DNA from: Calycina herbarum
Lineage: Eukaryota; Ascomycota; Leotiomycetes; Helotiales; Pezizellaceae
Reading direction: 5' to 3'
DNA length: 64,000 nucleotides
NCBI GenBank assembly: GCA_001414485.1
Contig: LLEY01000139.1
Span: 62,001-126,000, forward strand
Shown: positions 11,174 to 21,375 of the stretch, piece after piece
Layout of the letters: each line of letters begins with the position of its first letter
How positions within the stretch are numbered: position 1 is the first letter of the stretch
Translations under genes and position numbers: made by a program
The notes under the pieces: model-generated
The model's input: only the letters and a program-made list of their open reading frames with translations
The model's database searches: none
What the model was told of the DNA's origin: nothing

Positions 11174-12325
11174 ATGGACGACGACGATGAGTACGGCGCT
11201 GATGCCGATGTTCTAGCAGCGTTGATGGCCTCGGAATCTGCTGCCACAGCTCCTGCCGCTTCGAATCCTATTCAACAACCCACCCCACAGCGTGTACAGC
11301 AACCGACCCCCCAACGCCTCGATCGCGCCCCTCCAGCCAACAATGACTCCAGCGCACCGAAAGTGGTTCAGCCAACCCCTCAAGTCCTTGCGTCACGGTC
11401 CACGGGCTCATCTATTTTGGTCTCGACTCGCCAGAAAGGCAATCCGATTCTCACCAACCTGAGATCTTTTCCTTGGGAGTACTCGGATATCCCTGCCGAT
11501 TACGTACTGGGGGCTACAACCTGTGCTCTCTTCTTGTCGCTGAAATATCACCGATTACACCCTGAATACATCTACAACAGAATCAAGAATTTACAAGGGA
11601 AATACAACCTTCGAATTGTATTGACCATGGTGGATATTGCAAACCACGAAGACAGCTTGAAGGAATTATCGAAAACGAGCTTGGTCAACAATGTTACAGT
11701 GATATTATGCTGGAGTGCGGCGGAAGCTGCTAGATATCTGGAACTATACAAAAGTTTCGAACATTCAAACCCAACAGCGATTCGGGGAACAGAAAGCAAG
11801 GGCTACGCTGATAAAATGGTGGAGTTCATCACCGTTCCCCGGAGCATCAACAAGACAGATGCAGTATCTTTGGTAAGTGCATTTGGGAGTATAAAAGGAG
11901 CGGTCAATGCCAGGCCAGAGGAAATCGCAATTGTGGGTGGTTGGGGCGAGAAGAAAGTTAAGAGATGGTGCAGTGTCGTCGATGAACCGTTTAGGGCTCG
12001 AAAATCTGCCAAACGAACAGAGCCATCCGCTCCAGCACTCAGAGACACCGTCGGTGCTAGAGCTCAAAATGGAGATATTGTCATGGGCTCTACTGAACCA
12101 AGTGGCCTGCCTTCGACACGGCAAATGGCAAACGAATCAGCAGGACCATCAACAAAACCATTCCATATATTGGAACCGGATGACGATGAAGAAGAGGCTC
12201 TTGCCGATGCAGCCATAGAAGATGAGGCAAGATTAGCAAGAGAGAAGAAACGGGAGGCTGCGAGAAAGGACGACGAGTTGAGTGGTGGAGTCGCTGCTGC
12301 ACTTGCAAAAATGCGGCATAGTTGA
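11174..12325 (+). CDS. rad10: Nucleotide-excision-repair endonuclease subunit Rad10/ERCC1 (383 aa)
   Basis: The gene has one exon. I chose the ATG at 11174 (MDDDDEYGADADVLAALMAS); the frame extends upstream only through non-ATG codons. Residues 1-80 are a disordered Gln/Pro-rich leader with PTPQ repeats. From about residue 82 the Rad10 central domain follows (GNPILTNLRSFPWEY, then TTCALFLSLKYHRLHPEYIY), the region that in ERCC1 binds XPA and DNA. Residues 222-262 form the tandem helix-hairpin-helix that pairs with the Rad1/XPF nuclease (SINKTDAVSLVSAFGSIKG, then GGWGEKKVKRW). The C-terminal 120 residues are an acidic, then Lys/Arg-rich extension typical of fungal orthologues. The complex cuts DNA 5' of bulky lesions and removes flaps in single-strand annealing. 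Confidence 0.95.
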   Translation: MDDDDEYGADADVLAALMASESAATAPAASNPIQQPTPQRVQQPTPQRLDRAPPANNDSSAPKVVQPTPQVLASRSTGSSILVSTRQKGNPILTNLRSFPWEYSDIPADYVLGATTCALFLSLKYHRLHPEYIYNRIKNLQGKYNLRIVLTMVDIANHEDSLKELSKTSLVNNVTVILCWSAAEAARYLELYKSFEHSNPTAIRGTESKGYADKMVEFITVPRSINKTDAVSLVSAFGSIKGAVNARPEEIAIVGGWGEKKVKRWCSVVDEPFRARKSAKRTEPSAPALRDTVGARAQNGDIVMGSTEPSGLPSTRQMANESAGPSTKPFHILEPDDDEEEALADAAIEDEARLAREKKREAARKDDELSGGVAAALAKMRHS

Positions 12326-12809
12326 ATTGCATGTCGAATATTCTTCAACAAAGCACCACAATCCGCTCTGGCGTTGGTCTGAACACAAGGAAGTAGAGCG
12401 TTCTGGAATTGACAAAACAAGTGGGTCACGTTTTGGCCACGTAACCTCTGTTTTAGACAATCTCTTTATTGCTTTCCAGTTTCACTCTATCAGGGCCAAC
12501 ATTTGGTCGAGTTTCTCAAATGTCCCTCCCCCAATACCAATTCGGTCATGTCCGAACAAACCACACGTGGCTAAGACATGAACTGGACCAAAATATATTT
12601 TGATTCAGCTCGAGATCACTTCTGAGGTAAGTTCATGTCACACAGCTCATCTTCAAATCATCAAGTAGCTTAGAAAATATGCCCGGAGAATGATTTGATT
12701 TCTTGTTCCATTCATCAAATTCATCATATGTACCTGCCCAATTCCATGCAAATTCCCGCTATCCGATCCAGTACAACGTCATGCTTTCTCAGCCTGCCAT
12801 TAATATTCT
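12326..12809. other. Convergent 3' spacer
   Basis: This is the 3' flank shared by RAD10 (plus) and the small minus-strand gene. Nothing else is seen in it. Confidence 0.5.
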
Positions 12810-13112
12810 CTACTTGGAGCTTTGGGAAGGGTCGGTTGTCTTTGATGCAATATCCTTCACATGATCATCGAGAGGACCCTTTGGGTTGGATGACAATCCC
12901 TATATGAATACATCAGCATGATATCATTTCGAGACTTATAGATAGATATCTGCATAGGAAGATCTGAAAGAGGCAAGACTTACCTCGCGTTGGTCCTTGC
13001 TCTCTTGTTGGTTGTTTGAATCCTTGTTGACGCTCTCTCCAGTACCGGGGATGGATTGTTGTTGAGCGCCGGTCTGACGCTCAGGAGGAGGGGATTGACG
13101 TCCTTCAGGCAT
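12810..13112 (-). CDS. Two-exon small hydrophilic protein gene (72 aa)
   Basis: The exons are 13112-12984 (43 codons, MPEGRQSPPPERQTG onward, ending QESKDQRE) and 12899-12810 (GLSSNPKGPLDDHVKDIASK onward, stop TAG). They are joined over an 84-nt intron with GTAAGT donor and ATATAG acceptor, in phase 0. The product is rich in Gln, Ser, Asp and Lys, without cysteine, membrane segment or signal peptide, so it is probably disordered. I believe similar short proteins with a GLSSNPKGP-like core occur in other ascomycetes, but I do not know their function. The sequence upstream suggests a 5'-UTR intron (acceptor-like ACGCAG near 13163 and donor-like GTAAGT near 13305). Confidence 0.75.
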
Positions 13113-13675
13113 ATTAAAGTTTATGTATGTAGGGATTGATTTGTGAGGGTTGATGTGGTGTTCTGCGTATACCAGATTAGTACTTGGGCATTTCTAACAT
13201 GTGGCGAGGGGTAGCAAGCTGCTTCATAGACAGCTGCCGGGACCTCTCCAACATAGAAGCTTGGAGGTCGATGGTGAAGATAGTATAATCAATTGATGAC
13301 TTACTTGATGATGGAGTGTTTCTGAGTTGATGTGAGGTTGAATGGATTGAATGGAAGTTGATTGAAGAAGCTTTCTTAAATTCAGCTCAAGTTGTTTTTA
13401 CCCCACCACGAATTGACGATACGTCATACTCGATGAGCAATTTGGCGAGGCTGCCTCAGACCACAAGGCTACGATGGCGATAACGTGACATATCTTTGAA
13501 ACCAATCAAGTGAGTCGCCGGATAAATACAATACCTTCCAGGTTCCCAGGCCATTTCAGTTACACGTATTAGACAACAACAACGAATGTGAAAACAAACA
13601 ATCCGAGCATTGTCTCACAGAGATACATTTTGATACCAACTCCCTCAAAGAAGCGTCGACCCTCAAAACTCCAAC
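13113..13675. promoter_or_regulatory. Divergent promoter region between the 72-aa gene and the coiled-coil gene
   Basis: This 563-bp stretch separates two divergently transcribed genes, so it should hold both promoters. It includes the probable 5'-UTR intron of the minus-strand gene. I see no clear named binding site. Confidence 0.45.
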
Positions 13676-14939
13676 ATGGCGCCAGATCTCAACTCTGTGC
13701 CGGCATCTCCACGACCCCTTGCGGCTTCGACCTCTCCGCGTATCACATCAAGAAACACCTCCAGACGAGCCTCACAACAAATGGCCCCACCTCCTCTACC
13801 CTCAACCTCTCCTTCTTTAAATATTCTGCCTTCGAACCAAAGTGCCGTCAATCATATCGGTTCTCCTCCATTGGTGTCACCAACTATGCAATCCACCACG
13901 ATGACTGCAGCTCCCGTAGGAGACAACACAGGAGTCGGAACTGGTCCTGGTCCTTTGAGACACCCTCGTCCTCTTACCGCGGCAGATTTACACCTTCAGT
14001 TGGAGAAGGAACAGGAAGCTGTTGTATGTACTGCCGCACGTCCAACTTAAGCAGCAACTAACAAGAAATCAATAGGTCAACCGTCTAACTCGAGAACTTT
14101 CCATGCTTCGCGCAGCACAAAATGCCTCCGTCGTATCCAACGCATCCTCAACATCCACGGGAATCCCAGATTCCACAGATACAAACGCAAACCACCTTCT
14201 CTCGGGTCCCTCCCACCCTCAACCCTCCCAACGCCGACACCAGCGTTCCTCCTCCTCAACAAGCACCCGCAGCATCTCGATCGGAAACCCAGGAATCGCC
14301 AACCTAACCCCCTCTTCAACCCTCGATCGCACACGCGGAAATCCATCCCGCCACGATTCAATCCCACAATCCCAATCTCTCTCCCGTCAAAACAGCATGA
14401 CTTCTTCCCGACGCAGTGGAGCGAGTAGTCCCGCACCTATAAGCTCAGCGCAATCAAGTTATCAACATCCAGATCACTTCCCTTACTTCTACCAACAACG
14501 ACCCTCGTTGACATCCCACCAACGCGATCCCTCCTCCAACCAACATCCTCCGCACAACAACGAGAATGTAAACCTGAATCATCGCTCTGATTCGATTACA
14601 TCAGTTCCAACAACGGGTCGGTACGAGGAAACTGCGTTCCATAGACATGAACTCGATACTGTGAAACGCGAGAACGAGCTGTTGAAACGACGAATTCGGG
14701 AATTGGAACGCACAATACGAGCCAGACGTCCCAGTGACGCAAACCGACCAAGCGACGCGAGGAGACCTAGTGATGCTAGTAGAACTAGAAGCGAGAGTGT
14801 ATCTACCACTGCTAGCGTGAGGGAAAATACTGGTGGTGTGGCTATTGGAATTGGACGGGGAAGAGAGAGGGAGAAGGAAGGGGAGGAGGATGGTGTTAGA
14901 GTTGGGGAGAGTGCTAGGAGTGCGGGGGTTTTGAGGTGA
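13676..14939 (+). CDS. Ser/Pro-rich protein with leucine-zipper-like coiled coils (403 aa), family not recognised
   Basis: Exons are 13676-14023 and 14076-14939, with a 52-nt intron (GTATGT donor, AATAG acceptor) in phase 0. The first 100 residues are Ser/Pro/Thr-rich. The splice lies inside a heptad-like helix (LTAADLHLQLEKEQEAV joined to VNRLTRELSMLRAAQ). A long Ser/Gln/Asn-rich linker follows. A second helix sits at about residues 300-330 (HELDTVKRENELLKRRIREL), basic and Leu-spaced like a zipper, followed by a repeated PSDA-R/N unit. The tail is Arg/Glu/Gly-rich. It could be a scaffold or regulator; there is no catalytic motif. The helices at both ends suggest oligomerisation. Confidence 0.8.
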
Positions 14940-15594
14940 TCTCTCTTGGTAGCAGGATTTGGGATGGAGAATTATTTTGATGATTTTGATACGATAGATT
15001 TTACTTTTCTTTGGTGCGCTGGACGAGAAACACTTTGGGAGAGCAACATTGATGGTGGCTTTATGTATGGGAATGGGAAAAGTACTGGCGTTGGCGTTGG
15101 AGCAATCGAATTTGTGCAGTAGCTTTTTTGGCTGTCGACCGTAGCTACGAAAGAAGTCCATCTTACAAAATTGGTAGCAATGAATCTACAATTTTCATTT
15201 TCACGAAAAAACATTAAAGTGATTCTGCAATCATAAACTCAAGTCTACTGAAAGTTTCAATTTTCCTTGGTTTCTGGGAAATTCATAGCTAACTGTGGTT
15301 TACTCGACAAAGAATGGCTGAACTTTACTTTACTCAAAAAAAATTAAAAATTGTTAGAGCAACAGAGAGAGGGGTGGGGGGATATCAATATCAATGCTCC
15401 CAGATAACCCCACCACACCTTGAGAAACCCTTCTTTCGTGCCCAACACATATCTGCAAGAATGGAAATACAGAACGTCGGGTATTCGTTAGGAAGAAGGG
15501 AATTGAATTTTCCGGGTCTTGCTAACACCACGAGTAGGGAGAGAAAGTAGACTTGTGGATAGTTTCGCAATGGATAGGAGGTACAAGGCGTAGG

Positions 15595-15650
15595 ATGTAC
15601 TGAGTGCCGCGAGAGGGGCCGAGCGCTACCAGCCGCGGCACTCAGTACAT
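15595..15650. repeat. Perfect 17-bp inverted repeat with 22-nt loop
   Basis: The left arm ATGTACTGAGTGCCGCG (15595-15611) is exactly complementary to the right arm at 15634-15650. The GC-rich loop lies at 15612-15633. No U run follows, so it is not a simple pol III terminator. Confidence 0.9.
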
Positions 15651-15683
15651 ACTACTGTGAGTAGATACTTTAGGTTCTCCAAC

Positions 15684-15703
15684 ACCCCCTGTCTACAGGG
15701 GGT
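15684..15703. repeat. 20-bp near-perfect palindrome
   Basis: ACCCCCTGT (15684-15692), two bases, then ACAGGGGGT (15695-15703): a 9-bp stem with a 2-nt spacer. It could be a two-fold binding site or an RNA hairpin. About 40 bp downstream (roughly 15722-15750) a third, weaker pair CGCTTCG/CGAAGCG occurs. Confidence 0.85.
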
Positions 15704-16150
15704 CTGTTCAGATTTCAATACCGCTTCGGTTGGTTGCGTGCGAAGCGCATTGGGTCAGAGTAGCGCCGAACGATTACCTCACAACTCGTTACATCTCAAA
15801 ATAAAATCGTAAAAATACAAGAAAAACGCGAGATGATCTAGCACTTACTAACTAACTAGTCGCTTCCCCCCGCCCCAAAGGTTTCCTAATTTTTTTCCGT
15901 CGTGGTTGTGGCTGTGGTTTTATTGGAGTTTTGCGGTAGTATTTCAATGTCACAAATCCGAGATCATTATCCATGAACAATTTAAAATTTACCTAGATGG
16001 CTGGAAGAAGCAACTTCAAATGTTCCAACTAATTTGAATAAAAATTATAAGGTACCCTAGAAAATTGGGACAGCGGGAGAATTCAGGGGTCTTGATTAGG
16101 TTCGTTCTACTCTGTAAGATTACCTAGTCTTGCCCTCCAACTTCTGAGCA

Positions 16151-16220
16151 GTCAAGTCTCCTGTCAAGTCTCCTGTCAAGTCTCTGTCAAGTCTCTTCCA
16201 AGTCAAGTCAAATCAAGTCA
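16151..16220. repeat. Short tandem repeat of GTCAAGTCTCCT units
   Basis: Two exact 12-bp copies (16151-16162 and 16163-16174) are followed by an 11-bp and further shortened copies, decaying into GTCAA/TCAAG units up to about 16220. Confidence 0.85.
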
Positions 16221-16639
16221 CAGAATCCCAGATATCCACAAAAACACTGTAGAATTGCTATAAAGTTTCCACTGTTGAGAAAACAGAAAGCCATGTCTCC
16301 TTCCCGAATACCACTCGCTAATCAAGGAAACCAGCAAGCAAGCATTATGAAGAAGGTACATATCAGTTCATCCGGACTATCCCACCCTATCAAGTCCATC
16401 CCATATTTCCCCATCCAGCTGAAACGAAATAAACCACCTTCCCAAACCAGTTGACCCGCATCACTACCAACCATCCTTCCCAACCCACACCTAACCCAAC
16501 CAATAATCATCTCATCATCAATAATAGAAAATTCCCATCCACCCATCCATCATCAAATCCATAACCATAAAAAACTCGCTACGCAACGTATCGCATCGCA
16601 GGGTGTAAAAATCCGATCATAAAAACCAAACAAACGCGA

Positions 16640-17795
16640 CTAAGCATATTGAGTCTTTTCCGAAGCAACTTTTGGTGCATCACCAGTAACAACACCTGAC
16701 TCTTGTACAGGAGGAGGGGCAGAACTAGTGGGTGCAGTAGTGGTAGAAGGGGTAGCAGCTGCAATAAAAACAAGGCGCGAGCCAAACAAGTCAGCAAACA
16801 AACAAGCGATAAGAATATTTTAGTACAAGTCTCTAGGCGCATTTATTTGGCGCATCCGTCTCCACAGGAACATTTTCCAGCCTCACATGCGCAGGAATTG
16901 GTCTCTCCTGCGCATTTGCAGACTGTCTTGTCGGTAGATCCATGGTCGATTTTGGACTTGACATCGCTCTTCTCACAACCGACACAAGCGCAAGCACCGT
17001 TGGCACACTGACAGTCCTTAGAAATAGAACCACACTTACAAGTTGTGCCGGGAACCTTCTCAGCACCTGCCTCCTGCTTCTTGATATCTGCCAAACGTCT
17101 GGCCTCTGCGTGAATGTCGGCAACCTGTTGGGATGTTTGTGTATAAAAGTTGACGACCTTCTTTCCTGTTGGTGTGCTGGTAGCCTTCTCGAAGTATGAA
17201 GTCAATCCAGAGAGGAGAGAGTTAGTCTTTTGGGTGACACCATATGATTGGTCGACGGACTTGGCCTTGTCAGTGGCGTGGTACTTGGAGTCGAGGTTTT
17301 GGATGGTGGTCAGGAATTTATTGGAAACACCGTGCTTGGAGTCGAGGTCAATTGCCTTTTGGACGGCAGTGTCACCAATGACGTATCCGTGGGCGAGATA
17401 CTCGGCTACAATACGGCTGCGAGGCTTCTCCTCTTGTGTGATCTCATCGCTGTCTCGGTTCTCGTTGTGGGTATAGGCTTCATCGTCGCTGCTAGAGCTA
17501 GGGCTAGCACTTGCAACCTTGACTTGAGTGGCACCAAGAGCAGTGTTATCTAGGAGGAGAGCGGTCTTTGCAGCGGTCTCCTTCTCGAAAGTGACGGTAG
17601 CCTTTTGTGTCTCGCCAGTGGGGGTGATTTCGATGGTAGTGATCTTGCCGCTGTGCAGAAAGAAGGTTAGCTTCCAAACTACTTTGGTGTGGTGTTGGAG
17701 AGGGTGTTAGCTTACCAGAAGGAAAAGAAGTCCTTGACTTCCTTCTCACTGGTCTTCGAACTAATGTTCGTGACGTGAACGGTGCTGGCAGACAT
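16640..17795 (-). CDS. Vip1-like RRM protein with a duplicated metallothionein-like Cys tail and two possible C-termini
   Basis: Exon 1 is 17795-17716 and exon 2 starts at 17650. Residues 4-75 form an RNA-recognition motif (STVHVTNISSKTSEKEVKDF, then a TVTFEKETAAKTALLL strand). A Ser-rich linker and a helical VIP1-type region follow (EEKPRSRIVAEYLAHGYVIG). After about residue 230 come two seven-Cys blocks with almost equal spacing: C-x-C-x6-C-x-C-x4-C-x-C-x2-C, then the same with x3 at the end, like Neurospora-type copper metallothionein. If read through, translation stops at 16843 (295 aa). A good intron also exists: donor GTGAGG at 16886, CTGAC branch site, TTGCAG acceptor. It leads to exon 3 (16758-16640), which stays in frame and ends SEKTQYA with stop (320 aa). 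The spliced form loses four of the seven cysteines in block 2. Fungal Vip1 homologues are linked to the actin cytoskeleton by name only. Confidence 0.85.
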
Positions 17796-19170
17796 GCTGA
17801 CGGTTGTGTTGAGGTCTTTGTTTGCGGGGTATGTTGAGATGTGTGTATGCGAGTATGGTATTGTGTGTTTTGCAAGTAGATGATTTTGATTGTGTGTTTG
17901 TGTTTATGGAAGAAAACAAATTGGAGGCGTCGACTTGGTTTTGTAGTCGTTGCTAGTCAATTCACTCTGGCAGGTGCGAGGAGCTTCTGGCGTGAGGGGC
18001 AGCTGCATATCGAATTGCGTGGCGAGAACCGGTGACGTATCTTTGGTGGAAGCAGCGCCACATGTGGCTGACGAGTCCATTTTCTTGGGTGAATTTTGAA
18101 GTTCGCATGTGAATAATAGGCTTCAGCAATGAAGTATTCATCGACTTAATTGGTTCTTTTGAATTGGCTTTTAGGAGAGGCTCAGACCTGTCAGAGCGCG
18201 ACTCTTTACCAATAACGAGAACGAGAAGCCAAAATATCAGCTGTCTTTTGGTTTTCAGACTTCTATGACGGTATCTTGTTCCATACCCGAATCCTCCGGT
18301 GTTTTGTTTCTACACATTTCTCTTCCCAGCTATACTTGTATATTTCAACTATCTTCATGCTAAAAGGCCGTCAGAATTTCCATAAGGCTGAAGACCGATT
18401 TACCAATCTGGGAAAGATCTCCACGGAGTTTGTCTTGTCTGGCTTCTGAGTTCTGCCCTAGGAATTGTACTTCACGTGATCCTGGTTAAATTCAACTTCT
18501 CTTCTTGCCTGATGAGCAGGAATGTAGTGGTGCTTTTGGATGGTCTTGTCTTTTTGGTCGTCTTCTTGTCTACTCGAGTACTTTCAAGCATAAGGGCACA
18601 TATGAGGAATTATATAACAATCGTTACACACGTGGTGTTGTCACATCTCGGCGGCCAAGCTCTCATCTCGTCATTCTCGGTTCTTTTCTCAAATTCGAGG
18701 ACGGCGTCTACTTGCTGGGCTCATCAAGCATCTAGCATGTACTCCGTATGCCAAAGAAAATTAGAGAAAAGCGCTTCATGTTGGTATCCAGAAGTCTCTG
18801 CGATATACTCGGAGCAAAGCCGGACGACCCCCCTGTTATGGGCGATTTCGCAATTGTGCCCCATTCGTTCGACATGAAGAGCACAAGACGGAGTTCAAGT
18901 CCGCCGACCTTCAATTGATTCCCAGCAAAGCTCGAAGCCTCAGCGTCGTAGTGACCTTGAGAGGAGCAGGAATCAAGAGTGGGCAGGACTTCAAAGGGAG
19001 GAACATTTTATTGAGCTGACTCTTACCGAGTCCCCCGAGCTTGTGTCACACTTTTTTTCTTCCCTGTACGCCTGTATTTATCTGTGTTCTTTGAAATTTT
19101 CTTATCTTTCCATTGATACTTCATTCTTCATCAAATTTTTTCTTTGTATATAGCATCAATTGGTTTTCAG
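17796..19170. other. Divergent intergenic region, Vip1-like gene to MFS gene
   Basis: This 1.4-kb region holds both promoters. The frames at 18476-18877 (plus) and 18732-18914 (minus) overlap and have no recognisable content; I treat them as non-coding. Long pyrimidine-rich tracts just before 19171 are typical of fungal core promoters. Confidence 0.45.
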
Positions 19171-21375
19171 ATGACTCAATCCCAGAGCTCAAGTTGTACG
19201 GTTGACGTGACGACCTCTCTTCTTCCGGATAATGATGTTATCTCAAAAAAGGTACCATTCCTTCCTACGCAATTCCAACTATGTGATAGCAAATCTAATG
19301 ACGTGTGACAGTCGGGAGGCACAACAGATGTTGAGGATGCATCTGACGACAGCGAAGGGGTTGCTAATCCACCTCGTGCTACACCGAAATTCGGCATCAT
19401 TGCAGTCTTGTTGATCGGTATGAAGATTCAAGTTTTGCTCCCCAAAATTGTTGTTAATACGTCATAACAGGTGCATTCATTTCCAATTCGGATGGGTCTT
19501 TGGTTTTAGCAACTTACGGAACGATTTCTTCTCATTTCAATGATCTTGAAAGTGGACGATGGCTTATCACGGCTTCTATGCTTGCATCTTGTGCGATTCA
19601 ACCGATTGTAAGTTCCTTGATAACTTCTCGGTTGTTGCATAGACTGACAATTTCGAAGTATGGAAAATTGAGTAATATTTATGGTCGTAAACCGGTCTTA
19701 CTTCTCAACTATGTTCTTTTTGGGTTGGGTTCTGCTATTGCGTAAGTAACACCTTGAGTCTTGGTCAATATTTTGAGGCAATAAGCTGACTTTATTTCAG
19801 GGGATCTGGTCAGTCCATGAAGCAAATAATCCTCGGACGGATTATCAGTGGTACTGGTGCTGCTGGAATGGTATCTCTGGTTTCGATTCTGATATCAGGT
19901 AAATATGATAACTAAGATAATTCTCAGATAAGAAAGCTAACATATCTTCCAGATCTTGTGCCCTTACAAGAGGTAGCTTCTTATCGGAGCTATGTAAATG
20001 TAGTATCTACAACAGGACGTAGTCTTGGCGGGCCCCTTGGTGGTTACATTGCCCAAAACTTTGGTTGGAGATGGTAAGTAATTCCCAAAATCCTCAAGAT
20101 TTTCCAATTAACCGACAATATTTTAGGTCTTTCTATTTCCAATGCCCCATTGCAGCACTCGCCTTCCTTCTCGTCGCATGGAAACTAAAACTTCCAAAGC
20201 ATGCAACACACATCGAGCAGTCCAAATGGGAAAAGTTCGGACGCATCGACTTCCTCGGCTGCATTTGTCTGTCAACATCTATTGTAGCATTGTTGTTATC
20301 CTTTGATTTCTTTGCAAAAGCGAAATCCTGGTCGGATAAGCTGCCAATAATTTCGATATCCGCTGGCATTCTAATGGTTGCTTTATTCGTTATTGTCGAG
20401 AAGTATTGGGCGAAAGAACCGATTTTCCCGTTGAAGCTGCTTACGCGTAGAGATGCTGTGTCTTGTTATTCGATATTGGCCCTCCAATCGGGTGCGCAAT
20501 TGACGGTTGGTCCACATTTATTCACATCCGAAGGACTATGCTAATGCCCTGTTTACAGTTAATGTCTTCGATACCTCTATACTTCCAAATCACCCAACGA
20601 GATTCCCCGGGAAAAGCAGGCTCCTACCTGGTCTCCGCCGTGGTAGGAAACACAATCGGCGCCCTCCTAACCGGAATCTACATCAAAAAGTATCCTCTCC
20701 CTCCCTCCCCATTCACAAACCATCATACTAACCCCTCCCACAGAAATGGCAAATACAAGCTTCCAACCATAATCTCTGGTCTCTCCCAAATTCTAGCCTA
20801 CACCCTCCTGATCCTGCGCTGGCAAGGCCACACCAACTTCTGGGAATCCCTCTACGTCTTCGGCGGTGGATTCGGTCTCGGTGCCTCTTATTCGGCGCTG
20901 TTCATTGCGTTGGCAGCATCGGTTACGGAAGAGGAATTTCCTATTGCGGGGAGTGGGTTATATATGTTTAGTAGTATTGGTTCCGTGACGGGGATTAGTA
21001 TCTCTGGTACGGTGTTCAAATGGTTTGCGAAGAAGGGATTGCTCTCTAAGCTTTCGGGTGTTAAGGGTGGTACTCAGGTACGAGCATCTGCTCTTTCTTG
21101 TTGATTGAGGGGATGTGATGCTAATGATCGCGATTAGATTGCTCATAGAGCACTTGAAGATATTGGATATGTCAACACACTCAGTGGGAAGTTACATCGC
21201 TTGGTTGTTAATGGGTATCTTGGTGGATTTCGGGCTGTGTTTAGTATGTTTCCCTCGTATGAGGTGTTGAGAGATGGACTGTGATGCTGACTTGACCATA
21301 GCTTTTTCACTGATTTGGGCTTCGATTTCTCTTGCTATCGCGTTGACGATGAGACAATATAAACTTCGTCGATGA
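19171..21375 (+). CDS. Major facilitator superfamily transporter, Vba-like (549 aa)
   Basis: There are ten exons and I assembled them by phase: 19171-19251, 19312-19417, 19471-19607, 19659-19741, 19801-19898, 19953-20073, 20127-20505, 20559-20689, 20744-21077, 21138-21243, plus a last exon 21302-21375, so eleven in all. The total is 550 codons with every junction in register. The first 70 residues are acidic and cytosolic. Motif A of the family is seen at residue 109 onward (YGKLSNIYGRK), and LGRIISGTGAAGM and STTGRSLGGPLGGYIAQ follow. About 14 membrane spans fit the hydrophobicity. The pattern resembles the fungal drug:H+ antiporter-2 and vacuolar basic amino-acid (Vba) group, so the substrate could be an amino acid or a drug; this is inference. 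The donor after residue 227 is an unusual GTTGGT. Confidence 0.9.

Larger units (their letters stand above)
14940..16639. other. Intergenic region rich in hairpins and short repeats
   Basis: No protein gene is seen. The segment 15590-15750 contains three successive inverted repeats (listed separately), and 16151-16220 contains a short tandem repeat. The right part (16300-16639) is the 3' flank of the Vip1-like gene. Confidence 0.5.

Noticed and set aside
18476..18914. Overlapping frames on both strands in the Vip1-MFS spacer
   Set aside because: No motif, mutual overlap and no splice-linked continuation.
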